From positions 2,356,001 through 2,420,000 of the forward strand of contig NZ_OY782755.1 of NCBI RefSeq assembly GCF_963678165.1: DNA of 64,000 nucleotides, read 5' to 3'. The stretch's first letter is position 1, and every line of letters starts with the position of its first letter. The position numbers and the translations under genes are program-made. The DNA comes from an uncultured Acetobacteroides sp. (GTDB taxonomy: Bacteria > Bacteroidota > Bacteroidia > Bacteroidales > ZOR0009). The notes beneath the pieces are model-generated. The model saw nothing but the letters and a program-made list of their open reading frames with translations. It was not told where the DNA came from and did not search any database. Positions 24,802 through 34,818 of the stretch are shown one piece after another.

Positions 24802-26637
24802 ATGGGCACAAAAAGAACGAATACGAAGAGTTTTCAACTTAAGGTTTGCGGCATAACGCAAGCAGAGAATGCCATTGAGGTTGCCAAGCTTAATCCAACG
24901 ATGATGGGCTTTATCCTTTACCCTAAATCGAAAAGATATGTGAGCATTGAGCAGGCAAAAAGCATTGCTGATTTACTTCCTAAGCATATAAAGAAGGTTG
25001 CGGTAGTAGTAAATGAGCCGTTAGAAAAGGTAATACAACTGGCTGAAAGCGGACTGTTTGACATCATTCAGCTACACGGAAGCGAGAGCCCTGACTATTG
25101 CCAAGCAGTGAGCAAGCACATACCCGTTATTAAGGCTTTTGGCATAGAAAAGCAGCTGCCCGAAAACCTCGAAGCGTATGCAGGTTCATGCACCTACCTC
25201 CTCTTCGACACCAAGACCGAGAACTTTGGTGGAGCAGGAAAACAGTTTGACCATAAAATACTTGATAGCTACCATTTGAACGTGCCATTTCTCCTTAGCG
25301 GCGGCATCGATTTAGATAGCATCGACAGAATACTCGCCTACAGCAACAAGTACCTGGTAGGTGTAGATGTAAACAGCAGGTTCGAGGAAGAACCTGGAGT
25401 AAAAAACATAGAGAGGCTGAGCAACTTAATAAAAAGACTACGACCAATGATGAAGAAGGTAAGCAAAGAGGGTTACTACGGTAACTATGGCGGAGCATAC
25501 ATCCCTGAGATGCTACAAAAGAATGTTTCGGAGCTAGCGGTGAACTACCAACGAATAATAGATGACCCTTCGTTTATCGAAGATTTTCAATCGCTTTTAA
25601 AGGATTACGTTGGTAGACCAACACCTCTATTCCATGCAAAGAAGCTTTCGGCAAAGTACGGCTATAAAATCTACCTAAAGCGCGAAGATTTGTGCCATAC
25701 GGGCTCACATAAGCTCAACAACGTGATCGGACAGGCGCTGCTCGCCAAGCGCTTGGGCAAGAAAAAGATTATTGCGGAAACAGGTGCAGGTCAGCACGGG
25801 GTGGCATCGGCAACCGTGGCTGCGCTACTTGGCATGGAGTGTACCGTTTTCATGGGTGAAGTAGACATACAACGACAGTATCCTAACGTTATGCGCATGA
25901 AGATGCTCGGCGCAACGGTAATACCAGCAACATCGGGCACAAAAACCCTTAAGGATGCCTGCAACGAGGCTATTCGCTACTGGATTTCGCACACCGAGGA
26001 CACCCACTACCTAATCGGATCGGCAATAGGACCACATCCGTACCCCGATATGGTTGCCCAGTTCCAGTCCGTTATTAGCGAGGAGATCGCTAAACAGCTG
26101 CAGGAAAAGGAAGGCAGAAGCTACCCTGATGCCGTGATCGCCTGCGTTGGAGGCGGCAGCAATGCCGTTGGCGCCTTCTACCACTTTATCGATGACGAAA
26201 GGGTTGCGCTATACGGTGCCGAAGCCGGCGGCTGTGGTGCCGAAACCGACGAGACTGCCGCTACGCTAACCATCGGTACCGATGGGATTATCCACGGCAC
26301 ACGAACCATCCTGATGCAAACCGAAGATGGACAGGTATGCGATGCTCACTCGATTTCGGCAGGGTTAGACTACCCTGGAGTGGGTCCACTGCATGCGCAC
26401 CTGCATAGCATTAAGCGTGGCACCTACCTCCCTATTACCGATCAGGAGGCGCTAGATGCGGCTTTCGAGCTTACCCGCGAAGAAGGAATCATCCCCGCAC
26501 TTGAATCTTCGCATGCGCTTGCACTTCTTCCAAAGCTAAAGATGAAGCCAACCGACATTGTGGTGGTTAACCTTTCGGGAAGAGGCGATAAGGATATGCA
26601 AACGTACATCGACCTGATGAACTCGGGGAAGAAATAG
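24802..26637 (+). CDS. trpFB: Fused phosphoribosylanthranilate isomerase / tryptophan synthase beta chain
   Basis: This is one continuous frame of 611 residues. Residues about 12-213 are TrpF: LKVCGIT with the catalytic Cys, DIIQLHGSE, and [18 protein letters not shown] with the catalytic Asp. Residues about 217-611 are a full-length Trp[16 protein letters not shown], the PLP lysine in [25 protein letters not shown], the phosphate loop GGGSNAVG and LSGRGDKD. There is no linker. TrpB begins at a [12 protein letters not shown] stretch, so internal initiation at 25447 or 25450 could also give a free beta chain. The isomerase step and the last step of the pathway are thus joined in one polypeptide. 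Confidence 0.93.
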   Translation: MGTKRTNTKSFQLKVCGITQAENAIEVAKLNPTMMGFILYPKSKRYVSIEQAKSIADLLPKHIKKVAVVVNEPLEKVIQLAESGLFDIIQLHGSESPDYCQAVSKHIPVIKAFGIEKQLPENLEAYAGSCTYLLFDTKTENFGGAGKQFDHKILDSYHLNVPFLLSGGIDLDSIDRILAYSNKYLVGVDVNSRFEEEPGVKNIERLSNLIKRLRPMMKKVSKEGYYGNYGGAYIPEMLQKNVSELAVNYQRIIDDPSFIEDFQSLLKDYVGRPTPLFHAKKLSAKYGYKIYLKREDLCHTGSHKLNNVIGQALLAKRLGKKKIIAETGAGQHGVASATVAALLGMECTVFMGEVDIQRQYPNVMRMKMLGATVIPATSGTKTLKDACNEAIRYWISHTEDTHYLIGSAIGPHPYPDMVAQFQSVISEEIAKQLQEKEGRSYPDAVIACVGGGSNAVGAFYHFIDDERVALYGAEAGGCGAETDETAATLTIGTDGIIHGTRTILMQTEDGQVCDAHSISAGLDYPGVGPLHAHLHSIKRGTYLPITDQEALDAAFELTREEGIIPALESSHALALLPKLKMKPTDIVVVNLSGRGDKDMQTYIDLMNSGKK

Positions 26638-26639
26638 GG

Positions 26640-26800
26640 ATCAAGATATAAATATCAAGACACAAGATTAAAGACACGAAATGCAAGACGCAAGATTAAT
26701 GATCATCAATGATGGTGCAAGCCTCGCGTTACGTGAGTCTTGATACTTGAGTCTTTATATCTTGAATCTTTTATCTTGAATCTTGATACTAAAAAAGAAA
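26640..26800. repeat. Low-complexity inverted repeat inside the trp operon
   Basis: The left side carries tcaagacacaagatt and gcaagacgcaagatt. The right side carries the reverse sense: gtcttgatacttgagtctt, atcttgaatctt twice. Together they can fold into a long imperfect hairpin between trpFB and trpA. A related stretch (agtcttgatacttgcgtcttg) occurs at 55436-55460 next to hisIE, so it is a dispersed element. Confidence 0.6.
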
Positions 26801-26806
26801 GTCAAT

Positions 26807-27586
26807 ATGAATAGAATACAACGCTTATTTGCCAACAAGAAGAGCGGCATCCTGTCGGTTTACTTTACGGCAGGGTACCCGAACCTTAACGATACGATTC
26901 CAATCCTTGAAGCCTTCGAGAGGCATGGGGTTGACATGGTGGAGTTGGGCATTCCCTACTCCGATCCGATGGCTGATGGTCCTACCATACAGGAGTCGTC
27001 GACCATAGCCATTCGTAACGGGATGCGCATTGAGGTGCTGCTAAACCAGTTGAAGGACGTTCGCCAAAAGGTGAGCATCCCCATCGTGCTGATGAGCTAC
27101 TTCAACCCAACCTACCTGTACGGATTCGAGCGCTTCTGTAAGCAAGCCTCGGAGGCGGGTGTCGATGGACTTATTATCCCCGATTTGCCTACCTACGAGT
27201 ACGAATCGACCTACAAGCCGATTCTTGAAAGATACAACCTATCGTTCAACATGCTCATCACTGCCGATACCTCCGACGAGCGAATCCGAAAGATCGATGA
27301 ACTTACCAACGGCTTCATCTACATGGTTAGCTCGGCAGCAACCACCGGTGGCACATCGAGCATGTCTGATGCCCAAATGGGCTACTTTAGGCGAGTATCG
27401 GAAATGAAGCTGAACAACCCCTTAATGGTTGGATTTGGCGTGCACAACCAGCAGACATTCGAAGAGGCAACCACCTTCTGCAACGGAGCCATTATCGGCA
27501 GCGCCTTTATCCGCGCGCAAAAAAACGGTGATAATGCCGATACAACCGTAAAAAAGTTTGTTTCATCAATTACAGGCGATCAATAA
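26807..27586 (+). CDS. trpA: Tryptophan synthase alpha chain
   Basis: The product is 259 residues from MNRIQRLFANKKSGILSVYFTAG; an in-frame TTG at 26783 is not used because the family begins at this methionine. Catalytic Glu and Asp are in MVELGIPYSDPMADGPTIQ near residue 50. DGLIIPDLP, FIYMVSSAATTGG and VGFGVHN follow as in other TrpA. It releases indole from indole-3-glycerol phosphate and passes it to TrpB. It is separated from trpFB by the 160-base repeat, so the operon is probably still read through. Confidence 0.95.
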   Translation: MNRIQRLFANKKSGILSVYFTAGYPNLNDTIPILEAFERHGVDMVELGIPYSDPMADGPTIQESSTIAIRNGMRIEVLLNQLKDVRQKVSIPIVLMSYFNPTYLYGFERFCKQASEAGVDGLIIPDLPTYEYESTYKPILERYNLSFNMLITADTSDERIRKIDELTNGFIYMVSSAATTGGTSSMSDAQMGYFRRVSEMKLNNPLMVGFGVHNQQTFEEATTFCNGAIIGSAFIRAQKNGDNADTTVKKFVSSITGDQ

Positions 27587-27608
27587 TACCGGGAAGATTG
27601 AAGATTTA

Positions 27609-27640
27609 TTTCTTGATGCCCCCTACTTTTGTTAAATTTG
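27609..27640 (+). promoter_or_regulatory. Promoter of trpS
   Basis: TTTC (27609-27612) and TAAATTTG (27633-27640) with a 20-base spacer lie 34 bases before the trpS ATG. This suggests trpS has its own start of transcription in addition to any read-through from trpA. Confidence 0.5.
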
Positions 27641-27673
27641 AGCCTTTCATTGAAAAAATAATAGCGACCAGCA

Positions 27674-28759
27674 ATGGAGAATAACGATAAAATGGAGTAC
27701 GGCACCTACGAAGCGGCCGTTGAGAAAAGCAACAAGCTCGAAAAGGACATCATGGCAAATCCTTTAAGCTACCGGGTTCTAACCGGCGACAGGCCTACAG
27801 GAAAGCTGCACATCGGGCACCTATTTGGCTCGCTACAGAACCGTGTTCGCCTACAGCAGCTCGGCGTGCCTACGTATATTGTAATTGCCGACTACCAGGT
27901 GCTCACCGACCGTAACACCTTCGAGCAGATTTCGCAAAACGTAAAGGAGCTAACCATCGACTACCTAGCAGCCGGATTAGATCCCGAAAAGGGAAGAACC
28001 ATCATCTTCCCCCACAGCCACGTGCCCGAGCTCAACCAGCTGCTCCTGCCCTTCCTTACGCTGGTTTCGAACGCCGAGCTAAACCGCAACCCAACGGTAA
28101 AGGAGGAGATTCAGGCATCGGGACAAAAGAGCATCAACGCCGGGATGTACACCTACCCGGTTCACCAAGCTGCAGATATCCTCTTCTGCAAGGGGAATGT
28201 TGTTCCGGTAGGGAAAGATCAGCTGCCCCACCTCGAGCTTACCCGCACCATTGCCCGCCGCTTCAACGAGCGCTTTGCCAGTGGTCAGATTATCTTCCCC
28301 GAACCTCAGCCGCTGCTGAGCAAGGCTACCATGATTCTTGGACTCGATGGTTCGCAAAAGATGAGCAAGAGCCGCAACAACGCCATCATGCTATCGTCAA
28401 CCGAAGATGAGACAGCACAGCTCATCAAGCGCGCCAAAACCGATGCCGAGCGCCTGATTACCTACGAGCCAGAGCGCCGTCCAGAGGTGGCCAACCTGCT
28501 TAACCTTATCTCCCTTTCTACAGGCGAAGCGCCAGAGACCATTGCCGAACGAATTGGCGAAGGCGGTGGCGGTATGCTCAAGAAGATGCTTACCGAATGC
28601 TTGAACGACTACCTGCGCCCCCACCGCGAAAGGCGCAAGCAGCTCGAGGCCGACCCCGAGTACATCCGCGAGGTGCTCCGCCACGGTATCAGCCAAGCCC
28701 GCGAGGTTGCCACGCAAACCCTTTCGGAGGTTCGCAAGGCAATGAATATGGATATCTAG
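27674..28759 (+). CDS. trpS: Tryptophanyl-tRNA synthetase
   Basis: The protein has 361 residues and is a class I synthetase. The HIGH motif is in TGDRPTGKLHIGHLFGSL and KMSKS is in DGSQKMSKSRNNAI. There are about 28 extra residues before MANPLSYRVLTGDRPTG, so a start at 27752 is possible. It charges tRNA-Trp. The level of that charged tRNA is what the trpL attenuator senses, so its position directly after the trp operon is functionally coherent. A terminator follows. Confidence 0.94.
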   Translation: MENNDKMEYGTYEAAVEKSNKLEKDIMANPLSYRVLTGDRPTGKLHIGHLFGSLQNRVRLQQLGVPTYIVIADYQVLTDRNTFEQISQNVKELTIDYLAAGLDPEKGRTIIFPHSHVPELNQLLLPFLTLVSNAELNRNPTVKEEIQASGQKSINAGMYTYPVHQAADILFCKGNVVPVGKDQLPHLELTRTIARRFNERFASGQIIFPEPQPLLSKATMILGLDGSQKMSKSRNNAIMLSSTEDETAQLIKRAKTDAERLITYEPERRPEVANLLNLISLSTGEAPETIAERIGEGGGGMLKKMLTECLNDYLRPHRERRKQLEADPEYIREVLRHGISQAREVATQTLSEVRKAMNMDI

Positions 28760-28780
28760 CAAGCTGCTTACGATACTAGG

Positions 28781-28819
28781 TAGGCTGTCCCAATAACAGA
28801 AGGGACAGCCTATTTTTTT
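28781..28819 (+). terminator. Terminator after trpS
   Basis: The 11-bp stem TAGGCTGTCCC / GGGACAGCCTA is followed by seven T. Confidence 0.88.
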
Positions 28820-28881
28820 GTTCTCTCGGCGAGGAAGCTCATGCCCCATCGCCCCCCCCTCTGCACACACGCTACCGCCCT

Positions 28882-29090
28882 ACAGCACCTCTGTTTAGGT
28901 TCTGAACCTAAACGGACCACCTGTATAGGTGGTTCCGACCACCCTTACAGGTATTCCCGACCACCTGCATAGGTGTTCCGTACCACCTCAGAGGTCCAAC
29001 CGACCACCCCTATAGGTGGTAGCAACCACCCCAACAGGTATTCCCGACCACCTGCATAGGTGTTCTGTACCACCTCAGAGGCCTGCCGAA
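28882..29090. repeat. Array of 22-bp hairpin units
   Basis: ACCACC starts at 28916, 28938, 28960, 28982, 29003, 29025, 29047 and 29069, a spacing of 22 with one 21. Most units form a small hairpin with a 4-base loop, such as CCACCTgtatAGGTGG or CACCTgcatAGGTG. A block of four units (about 87 bp) is itself repeated. The remaining bases up to 29247 hold no recognisable gene. Confidence 0.88.
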
Positions 29091-29247
29091 TACATTCCGA
29101 ACCGCTCTCGATACGTTGCACAACCCCAACGGATACGATGACTAACCCCGCCGACCCGGTTCCGAACCCCGACGGATACGTCCATCAACGCTTCGGAGCG
29201 ATCCCAAGGCCCGACGAGGCGCAGCACGGCTTCCAGCCATAGCCAAC

Positions 29248-29283
29248 GCAAAGGGGCTGCCCAAAAATGGGCAGCCCCTTTGC
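29248..29283. terminator. Hairpin terminator at the 3' end of kup
   Basis: The 15-bp stem GCAAAGGGGCTGCCC / GGGCAGCCCCTTTGC has a 6-base loop. It lies 11 bases past the kup stop and may work in both directions. Confidence 0.75.
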
Positions 29284-29294
29284 TATATCGGTTG

Positions 29295-31268
29295 CTAGCG
29301 TTCGGCGTCTCGGGTACGATCTTCGGTACCGCAGCGCCGCATCATTCGGCTGTACTTCAGGTCGACGTTCAGCGGAATCCTGTCGACGTACACGTTGCTG
29401 GTGTCCATGCCCAACCCCTTCCAGTCTGGGATGCTCATCACGCGCACCATGTTGTAGATCTGCATGACGAACTTCTGGTGGGGGGTAAAGTCGTGATCGT
29501 TGTTCACCACCCTATCGATGAACACGTACTTAAAGTCGCCCATGATGTCGTGGTTGCGGAGCGACTGGTAGCGGCTGATGATGTCCACCTCGTTGTTCTT
29601 CACCATATCGTCGATCACCTGGCGGAAGTAGATCTCCACCTTGGGCTTCACCTTAAAGCCCAGGCGCAGGTCAACCTTGTAGATCTTTCCCTGATCGAAG
29701 GTGGTCACCTTGTACTCGAACGTATCGGGCTCGTCGAGGATATCCACGTGCAGGAACCAGTACACGTCCGCCCGCTTGGGCTGCTTGTTGACGATGGAGT
29801 AGGCAATCTTCGACTCTATCTCATCCACATTATTGGCCCTGGTGATGTACACCAGGTGCGTGGCGTACTTCGGGATGGTTTTATCCAACGAAATATCGTG
29901 CAGCAAAGAGATGTAAGGCTTGATCTTGACAAACATCAGGAAGCTGTTCTTGATCTTGCGCCCGTTGAACCACACGTACATTACGGTGATAAATATGAGC
30001 GCCATAAGGACGGAGAACCAGCCCCCATGCACAAACTTGGTGACGTTGGCAACGAAGAAGGTGCCCTCGATGGTGAGGAATACCGCCATGAAGATTAAGA
30101 TGAACGCCGGGTTGACCTTCTTAATGCGAAGCCACATGGACATCAAGAAAGTGGTAGATAGCATCGTAATGGTGATGGCCAAGCCGTACATGGCCTCCAT
30201 GTTGGTAGAACTCTTGAAGTAGATCACCACAAACAGGCAGAATGCCCACAACATCCAGTTGATGGATGGCACGTACACCTGTCCCTTGATATCTGACGGA
30301 TAGCGCAGCCTCTGGCGCGGCCAGAAGCGTAGCGACGTCGCCTCGCTAATCAGCGTAAACGAGCCGCTAATAAGCGCTTGGCTGGCAATAACCGCCGCTG
30401 CCGTTGATATGATGATGCCGGGGATGATAAACCAGCTAGGCATTAGCGAGTAGAAGATGCTCGGAACACTTTTAAACGTATCGGGATGCTCGAGCACCCA
30501 CGCCCCCTGCCCCATGTAGTTCAGGATAAGCGTTACCTTAACGAAAATCCACGAGTAGCGAATATTCTTAGCCCCCACGTGACCCATGTCGGAGTAGAGC
30601 GCCTCGGCTCCCGTAGTCGCCAGGAAAACCGCCCCCATCAGAATAATGGCCCCAGGGTAGTCGCGGAGCAGCACGTAGCCGTAGTACGGATTCAACGATT
30701 TAATGATTGCCGGATGATGCATCACCTGGATACCTCCAAGAATAGCCAGCATCAGAAACCACCCCAGCATGATCGGCCCAAACGAACGTCCTAGAATCTT
30801 TGTTCCAAACTGCTGCATCATGAACAGGACCGTAATAATCCCGATTACAATTGGGATAACCGGCAATACAGGATCTACCACCTTAAGCCCTTCTACCGCT
30901 GTTGTAACGGTAATGGCGGGGGTAATAATACCATCGGCCAAAAGCGCGCTACCACCAATTATCGCCAGCAGGTAAGCTTTAGGAACTCTACGACGAATAA
31001 GCGCAAAGAGCGAGAAGATACCACCTTCGCCCTTGTTGTCGGCCTTTAGCGTAAAGGTTACATACTTAATGGTGGTAAGAATGGTCAGCGTCCAGATCAC
31101 CAGCGAAACCGCTCCGTAGATATACTCCGGTTTTAGCACCGATAGCCCGCCCGTAATTGCCTTAAAAGTGTACAGCGGCGAAGTTCCGATGTCGCCATAA
31201 ACAATACCAAGAGTGATGATTAAGCCAGAGAGCGAAAGCTTAATGCCATGTTTTTTGTGCAAATCCAT
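29295..31268 (-). CDS. kup: KUP-type potassium uptake protein
   Basis: The protein has 657 residues, slightly longer than E. coli Kup (about 620). The family signature GIVYGDIGTSPLYTFKAI lies near residue 23, and DNKGEGGIFSLFALI near 76. About twelve hydrophobic segments extend to residue 440, followed by a cytoplasmic C-terminal domain of about 200 residues with KPYISLLHDISLDK and HVDILDEPDTFEYKV. It brings potassium into the cell together with protons. It is monocistronic, with a -7-like box at 31335-31342. Confidence 0.94.
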   Translation of the reverse strand: MDLHKKHGIKLSLSGLIITLGIVYGDIGTSPLYTFKAITGGLSVLKPEYIYGAVSLVIWTLTILTTIKYVTFTLKADNKGEGGIFSLFALIRRRVPKAYLLAIIGGSALLADGIITPAITVTTAVEGLKVVDPVLPVIPIVIGIITVLFMMQQFGTKILGRSFGPIMLGWFLMLAILGGIQVMHHPAIIKSLNPYYGYVLLRDYPGAIILMGAVFLATTGAEALYSDMGHVGAKNIRYSWIFVKVTLILNYMGQGAWVLEHPDTFKSVPSIFYSLMPSWFIIPGIIISTAAAVIASQALISGSFTLISEATSLRFWPRQRLRYPSDIKGQVYVPSINWMLWAFCLFVVIYFKSSTNMEAMYGLAITITMLSTTFLMSMWLRIKKVNPAFILIFMAVFLTIEGTFFVANVTKFVHGGWFSVLMALIFITVMYVWFNGRKIKNSFLMFVKIKPYISLLHDISLDKTIPKYATHLVYITRANNVDEIESKIAYSIVNKQPKRADVYWFLHVDILDEPDTFEYKVTTFDQGKIYKVDLRLGFKVKPKVEIYFRQVIDDMVKNNEVDIISRYQSLRNHDIMGDFKYVFIDRVVNNDHDFTPHQKFVMQIYNMVRVMSIPDWKGLGMDTSNVYVDRIPLNVDLKYSRMMRRCGTEDRTRDAER

Positions 31269-31334
31269 TATACTACTATTTGAATTGAGGTGGTTTTACC
31301 ACTCGTACGTGCTAGCGGCTGGCGCAAAAGCGTG

Positions 31335-31342
31335 CAAAAATA
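31335..31342 (-). promoter_or_regulatory. -7 element TATTTTTG of kup
   Basis: A TAnnTTTG match on the minus strand lies 66 bases upstream of the kup ATG. Confidence 0.45.
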
Positions 31343-31731
31343 GGCGGAAAAGCCCCTCCATTGTCCTTCGGATAAAACCAAAAGCACCTGACTTAACTAT
31401 TATTAGCTACAAAGGGGCAATCCCCCTATAAAGCTGGCATTTACCGCCCCCAACCTGCCCCAGTCTGGCGGAGGCTCCTGCCCATATTAGCAGTTTTGTA
31501 AATGAGATTTTATAAGAAAAGGATAACAATAAGCACTAACTCAAAATTGAAACTGTTTTTCCCCTCCTCGGGAGGGGTCAGGGGTGGGTAAAAACGTTGC
31601 CCCAAAACCTCCAATCCATACGGGAGAATAACGCGCTTCTATTGAGTGTTTATACTTTTCTTAATAGGCTTTAGCAAGACACCTATCTGCCCCATCCTTC
31701 GCCAAACAGGGCATTCCCATCAATGTATGAA
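31343..31731. other. Intergenic stretch with a CCCCTCC...GGAGGGG repeat
   Basis: No gene is visible. At 31559-31590 the sequence cccctcctcgggaggggtcaggggtggg forms an inverted repeat of the same general kind as the CCCCTAAAGGGG element at 13043. The rest is AT-rich and unremarkable. Confidence 0.45.
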
Positions 31732-31768
31732 CAAAAAAAAATCCCCCGAGATCAACATTCGGGGGATT
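31732..31768 (-). terminator. Terminator after valS
   Basis: The 10-bp stem AATCCCCCGA / TCGGGGGATT is followed on the minus strand by nine T, 30 bases after the valS stop. Confidence 0.88.
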
Positions 31769-31797
31769 ATAGTTTAGTATTCTAGTGTTCGATAAGC

Positions 31798-34416
31798 CTA
31801 CTTCAGCTGCGCAATCTGCGCCTCTAGTGCGGCAATCTTAGCCTCGGCATCGGCCTGCTTCTTGCGCTCGCCGTTTACCACCGCTTCGGGGGCGCTGCCT
31901 ACAAACTTTTCGTTCGAAAGCTTCTTCAGTACCGAGTTTAGGAACCCCTTGGTGTAGTCGAGCTCGGCGGTAAGCTTCTTCAGCTCCTCCTCCACGTCGA
32001 GCTTATCGCCTAGCGGTACGAAGAACTCGGTGGTTCGAACAAGAAATGTCGAAGAATCTTTCATTATTTCGAAGGCTGAATCAACATTTGAAACATTTCC
32101 TAATTTCATAATTAGGTTAGTAGATACATCAATTCCAGCTCCTTTATAGAAGAGTTCTAGGCTATCCTTTTGAGGAATGTTTTTATCCTTGCGGATGGTA
32201 CGGATGTTGCCAATAATCTCCTTTTGAATCTCAAATTTATCAATACGGGCATCGCTGTACTCGTCGGCAGTAGGCATTTGAGCCACCATGATGCTCTCAC
32301 CATCCTTACGCTCGGCTAGGTAGTGCCAAATCTCCTCGGTGATGAACGGCATGAATGGGTGAAGCAGCTTCAGCATCTTATCGAAGATCTCGAGGGTAGC
32401 CTCGTAGGTCTTAGCATCGATTGGCGAGCCGTAGGCTGGCTTAACCAGCTCGAGGTACCAGGCCGAGAACTCGTCCCAGAAGAGCTTGTACACCTGCATT
32501 AGCGCCTCGGAGATGCGGAAGCTAGCAAACTGCTCATCAATCTCCTTGATGCTCTTGCTAAGAAGGTTGTTGAACCACGCTACCGTTTCCTTTGCAGATT
32601 CGGGCTGATCGATGTTGGCATCAACATTCCAACCTTGAACTAGGCGGAAGGCATTCCATATCTTATTACAAAAGTTAAGTCCCTGCTCTGGCATCGAGTC
32701 GTCGTAGGGCAGGTCGTTACCCGCAGGCGACGAAAGTAGCATACCCAGGCGAACGCCATCGGCACCATATTTTGCAATAAGATCTAATGGATCGGGAGAG
32801 TTACCCAACGACTTCGACATCTTGCGGCCCAGCTTATCGCGAACGATACCGGTTAGGTACACGTTCTTAAATGGAGCCTTACCCTCCCACTCGTATCCGG
32901 CAATAATCATACGGGCAACCCAGAAGAATAGAATCTCGGGAGCCGTTACCAGGTCGTTGGTTGGGTAGTAGTACTTGATATCAGCATTCTCAGGATCGGT
33001 TAACCCATCGAAAACCGAGATTGGCCATAGCCATGAGGAGAACCAAGTGTCGAGCACATCCTCATCCTGACGGAGATCGGCCATGGTAAGATTGGCGTTG
33101 CCGCTCTTAGCCTTTGCCAGCTCTAAAGCCTCAGCCTCGGTCTCAGCTACCACGTAACCACCCTGTGGAAGGTAGTAGGCAGGAATACGGTGTCCCCACC
33201 ACAGCTGACGCGATACGCACCAGTCCTTTACGTTCTCCATCCAGTGGCGGTAGGTGTTCTTGAACTTAGCGGGGTAGAGCATGATGTCGTCGTTCATAAC
33301 GGCATCGAGCGCAGGCTTTGCTAGGGTTTCCATCTTAAGGAACCACTGCATCGATAGCTTAGGCTCGATTACGGCATCGGTACGCTCGGAATAGCCCACC
33401 TTGTTGGTGTAGTCCTCCACCTTCTCCATAAGGCCGGCAGCCTCTAGGTCGATGGAGATTTGCTTACGAACGTCGAAGCGGTCCTGACCAACGTAAAGGA
33501 CGCCCTTCTCGTTGATGGTTCCGTTATCGTTGAAGATATCAATTACCTCTAGGTTGAACTTTTCGCCCAGCATGTAGTCGTTTACGTCGTGGGCAGGCGT
33601 TACCTTTAGGGCACCTGTACCGAACTCGATATCTACATACTCGTCCTCGATGATGGGCACCGCGCGGTTTACCAGCGGCACGATCACCTTCTTACCCTTT
33701 AGGAAGGTAAAGCGAGGGTCGTTAGGGTTAACGCACACGGCGGTATCGCCAAGGATGGTCTCTGGACGGGTGGTTGCCACAACGATGTACTTATCCTCGC
33801 CCTCGATAAAGTAGCGCAGGTAGTACAGCTTGCTCTGAACCTCCTTGTAGATTACCTCCTCGTCGGATAGCGCGGTTTGCGCCGATGGGTCCCAGTTTAC
33901 CATGCGAACACCGCGGTAAATAAGCCCCTTATTATATAGGTCGACGAATACCTTTAGAACGCTCTCCGAAAGCTTCTCGTCCATGGTGAAGCGGGTACGA
34001 TCCCAATCGCACGAAGCGCCCAGCTTCTTAAGCTGCTCGAGGATGATGCCCCCGTGCTTCTCCTTCCACTCCCAGGCATGCTTTAGGAACTCCTCGCGGG
34101 TAAGGCTCGACTTCTCGATGCCCTCGGCGCGAAGCTTAGCCACCACCTTTGCCTCGGTAGCAATGGAGGCATGGTCGGTTCCGGGAACCCAGCAGGCGTT
34201 CTTGCCCATCATGCGGGCGCGACGGACCAGTACATCCTGTATGGTATTGTTAAGCATGTGCCCCATGTGCAGCACGCCGGTGACGTTTGGTGGAGGAATG
34301 ACGACGGTGTAAGGCTCGCGCTCATCTGGAACCGAACGGAAGAAGCCCTTATCCATCCAGTACCTATACCATTTGTCCTCTGTTTCTACAGGATTGTACT
34401 TTGCTGGGATTTCCAT
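31798..34416 (-). CDS. valS: Valyl-tRNA synthetase
   Basis: The protein has 872 residues and is a class I synthetase. The N-terminal HIGH-type motif is [21 protein letters not shown], the editing domain lies near residues 200-330, and KMSKS is in [21 protein letters not shown] near residue 525. A C-terminal coiled coil ([21 protein letters not shown]) is typical of ValRS and binds the tRNA. It charges tRNA-Val in the cytoplasm. The gene is monocistronic with a clear terminator. Its promoter box is TATATTTG at 34455-34462. Confidence 0.96.
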   Translation of the reverse strand: MEIPAKYNPVETEDKWYRYWMDKGFFRSVPDEREPYTVVIPPPNVTGVLHMGHMLNNTIQDVLVRRARMMGKNACWVPGTDHASIATEAKVVAKLRAEGIEKSSLTREEFLKHAWEWKEKHGGIILEQLKKLGASCDWDRTRFTMDEKLSESVLKVFVDLYNKGLIYRGVRMVNWDPSAQTALSDEEVIYKEVQSKLYYLRYFIEGEDKYIVVATTRPETILGDTAVCVNPNDPRFTFLKGKKVIVPLVNRAVPIIEDEYVDIEFGTGALKVTPAHDVNDYMLGEKFNLEVIDIFNDNGTINEKGVLYVGQDRFDVRKQISIDLEAAGLMEKVEDYTNKVGYSERTDAVIEPKLSMQWFLKMETLAKPALDAVMNDDIMLYPAKFKNTYRHWMENVKDWCVSRQLWWGHRIPAYYLPQGGYVVAETEAEALELAKAKSGNANLTMADLRQDEDVLDTWFSSWLWPISVFDGLTDPENADIKYYYPTNDLVTAPEILFFWVARMIIAGYEWEGKAPFKNVYLTGIVRDKLGRKMSKSLGNSPDPLDLIAKYGADGVRLGMLLSSPAGNDLPYDDSMPEQGLNFCNKIWNAFRLVQGWNVDANIDQPESAKETVAWFNNLLSKSIKEIDEQFASFRISEALMQVYKLFWDEFSAWYLELVKPAYGSPIDAKTYEATLEIFDKMLKLLHPFMPFITEEIWHYLAERKDGESIMVAQMPTADEYSDARIDKFEIQKEIIGNIRTIRKDKNIPQKDSLELFYKGAGIDVSTNLIMKLGNVSNVDSAFEIMKDSSTFLVRTTEFFVPLGDKLDVEEELKKLTAELDYTKGFLNSVLKKLSNEKFVGSAPEAVVNGERKKQADAEAKIAALEAQIAQLK

Positions 34417-34454
34417 AAAACGTTAAATTTTTCTCTTAATTAATACGCAAGCGG

Positions 34455-34462
34455 CAAATATA
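34455..34462 (-). promoter_or_regulatory. -7 element TATATTTG of valS
   Basis: A TAnnTTTG match on the minus strand lies 38 bases upstream of the valS ATG. Confidence 0.55.
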
Positions 34463-34818
34463 GTAAAAATGGAGGTTTAACACAGCCACAATCGACCCCT
34501 TTGCCTATTGTTATTGATGATTAGCTGATGGAAAGGAGGTCGTAATGATACAATAACGGCAGAATCACGGATTATTCGGATTAAAGGATTACACGGAGGA
34601 ATTTCATCGCTAGCCATAGTCAAATTCAACACACAATGTTTGGCGCAATTTGCAATCGCATCGAACATAAGTAGCAGTTTGAAACTGCAAGAAAAGGAGA
34701 AAATAACCACTTACAAAAATAGTAGAGGCGTTGCATTGCAACGCCTCTACTACGATATAATAATGTTCTCCGTGCAATCCGCGAAATCCATCTAATCCGT
34801 GATTCAGACAGTGTGGAG
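34463..34818. other. Intergenic stretch with an empty palindromic repeat
   Basis: There is no gene with coding character; a 77-codon minus-strand frame is unsupported. The notable feature is the palindrome at 34722-34750. The bases after it (tccgtgcaatccgcgaaatccatc) are low-complexity and resemble caatcgaatccatccaatccg at 37429-37449. Confidence 0.45.
34722..34750. repeat. 29-bp palindrome of the IS target family, unoccupied
   Basis: The arms GTAGAGGCGTTGCA and TGCAACGCCTCTAC are perfectly complementary around one central base. The outer GTAGAG...CTCTAC and the GCATTGC-type core match the palindrome in which both IS copies sit, which makes this a natural empty relative. Confidence 0.75.

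Noticed and set aside
29280-30098. Plus-strand frame of 272 codons opposite kup
   Set aside because: It is rich in V, H and D, as expected for the complement of a membrane-protein gene, and shows no known motif.
31269-31500. Riboswitch upstream of kup
   Set aside because: Potassium-transporter genes in some bacteria carry a c-di-AMP riboswitch, but I could not find its conserved elements here.
34477-34710. Minus-strand frame of 77 codons after valS
   Set aside because: It is low-complexity, has no family resemblance and no promoter or ribosome site, and is better seen as intergenic.
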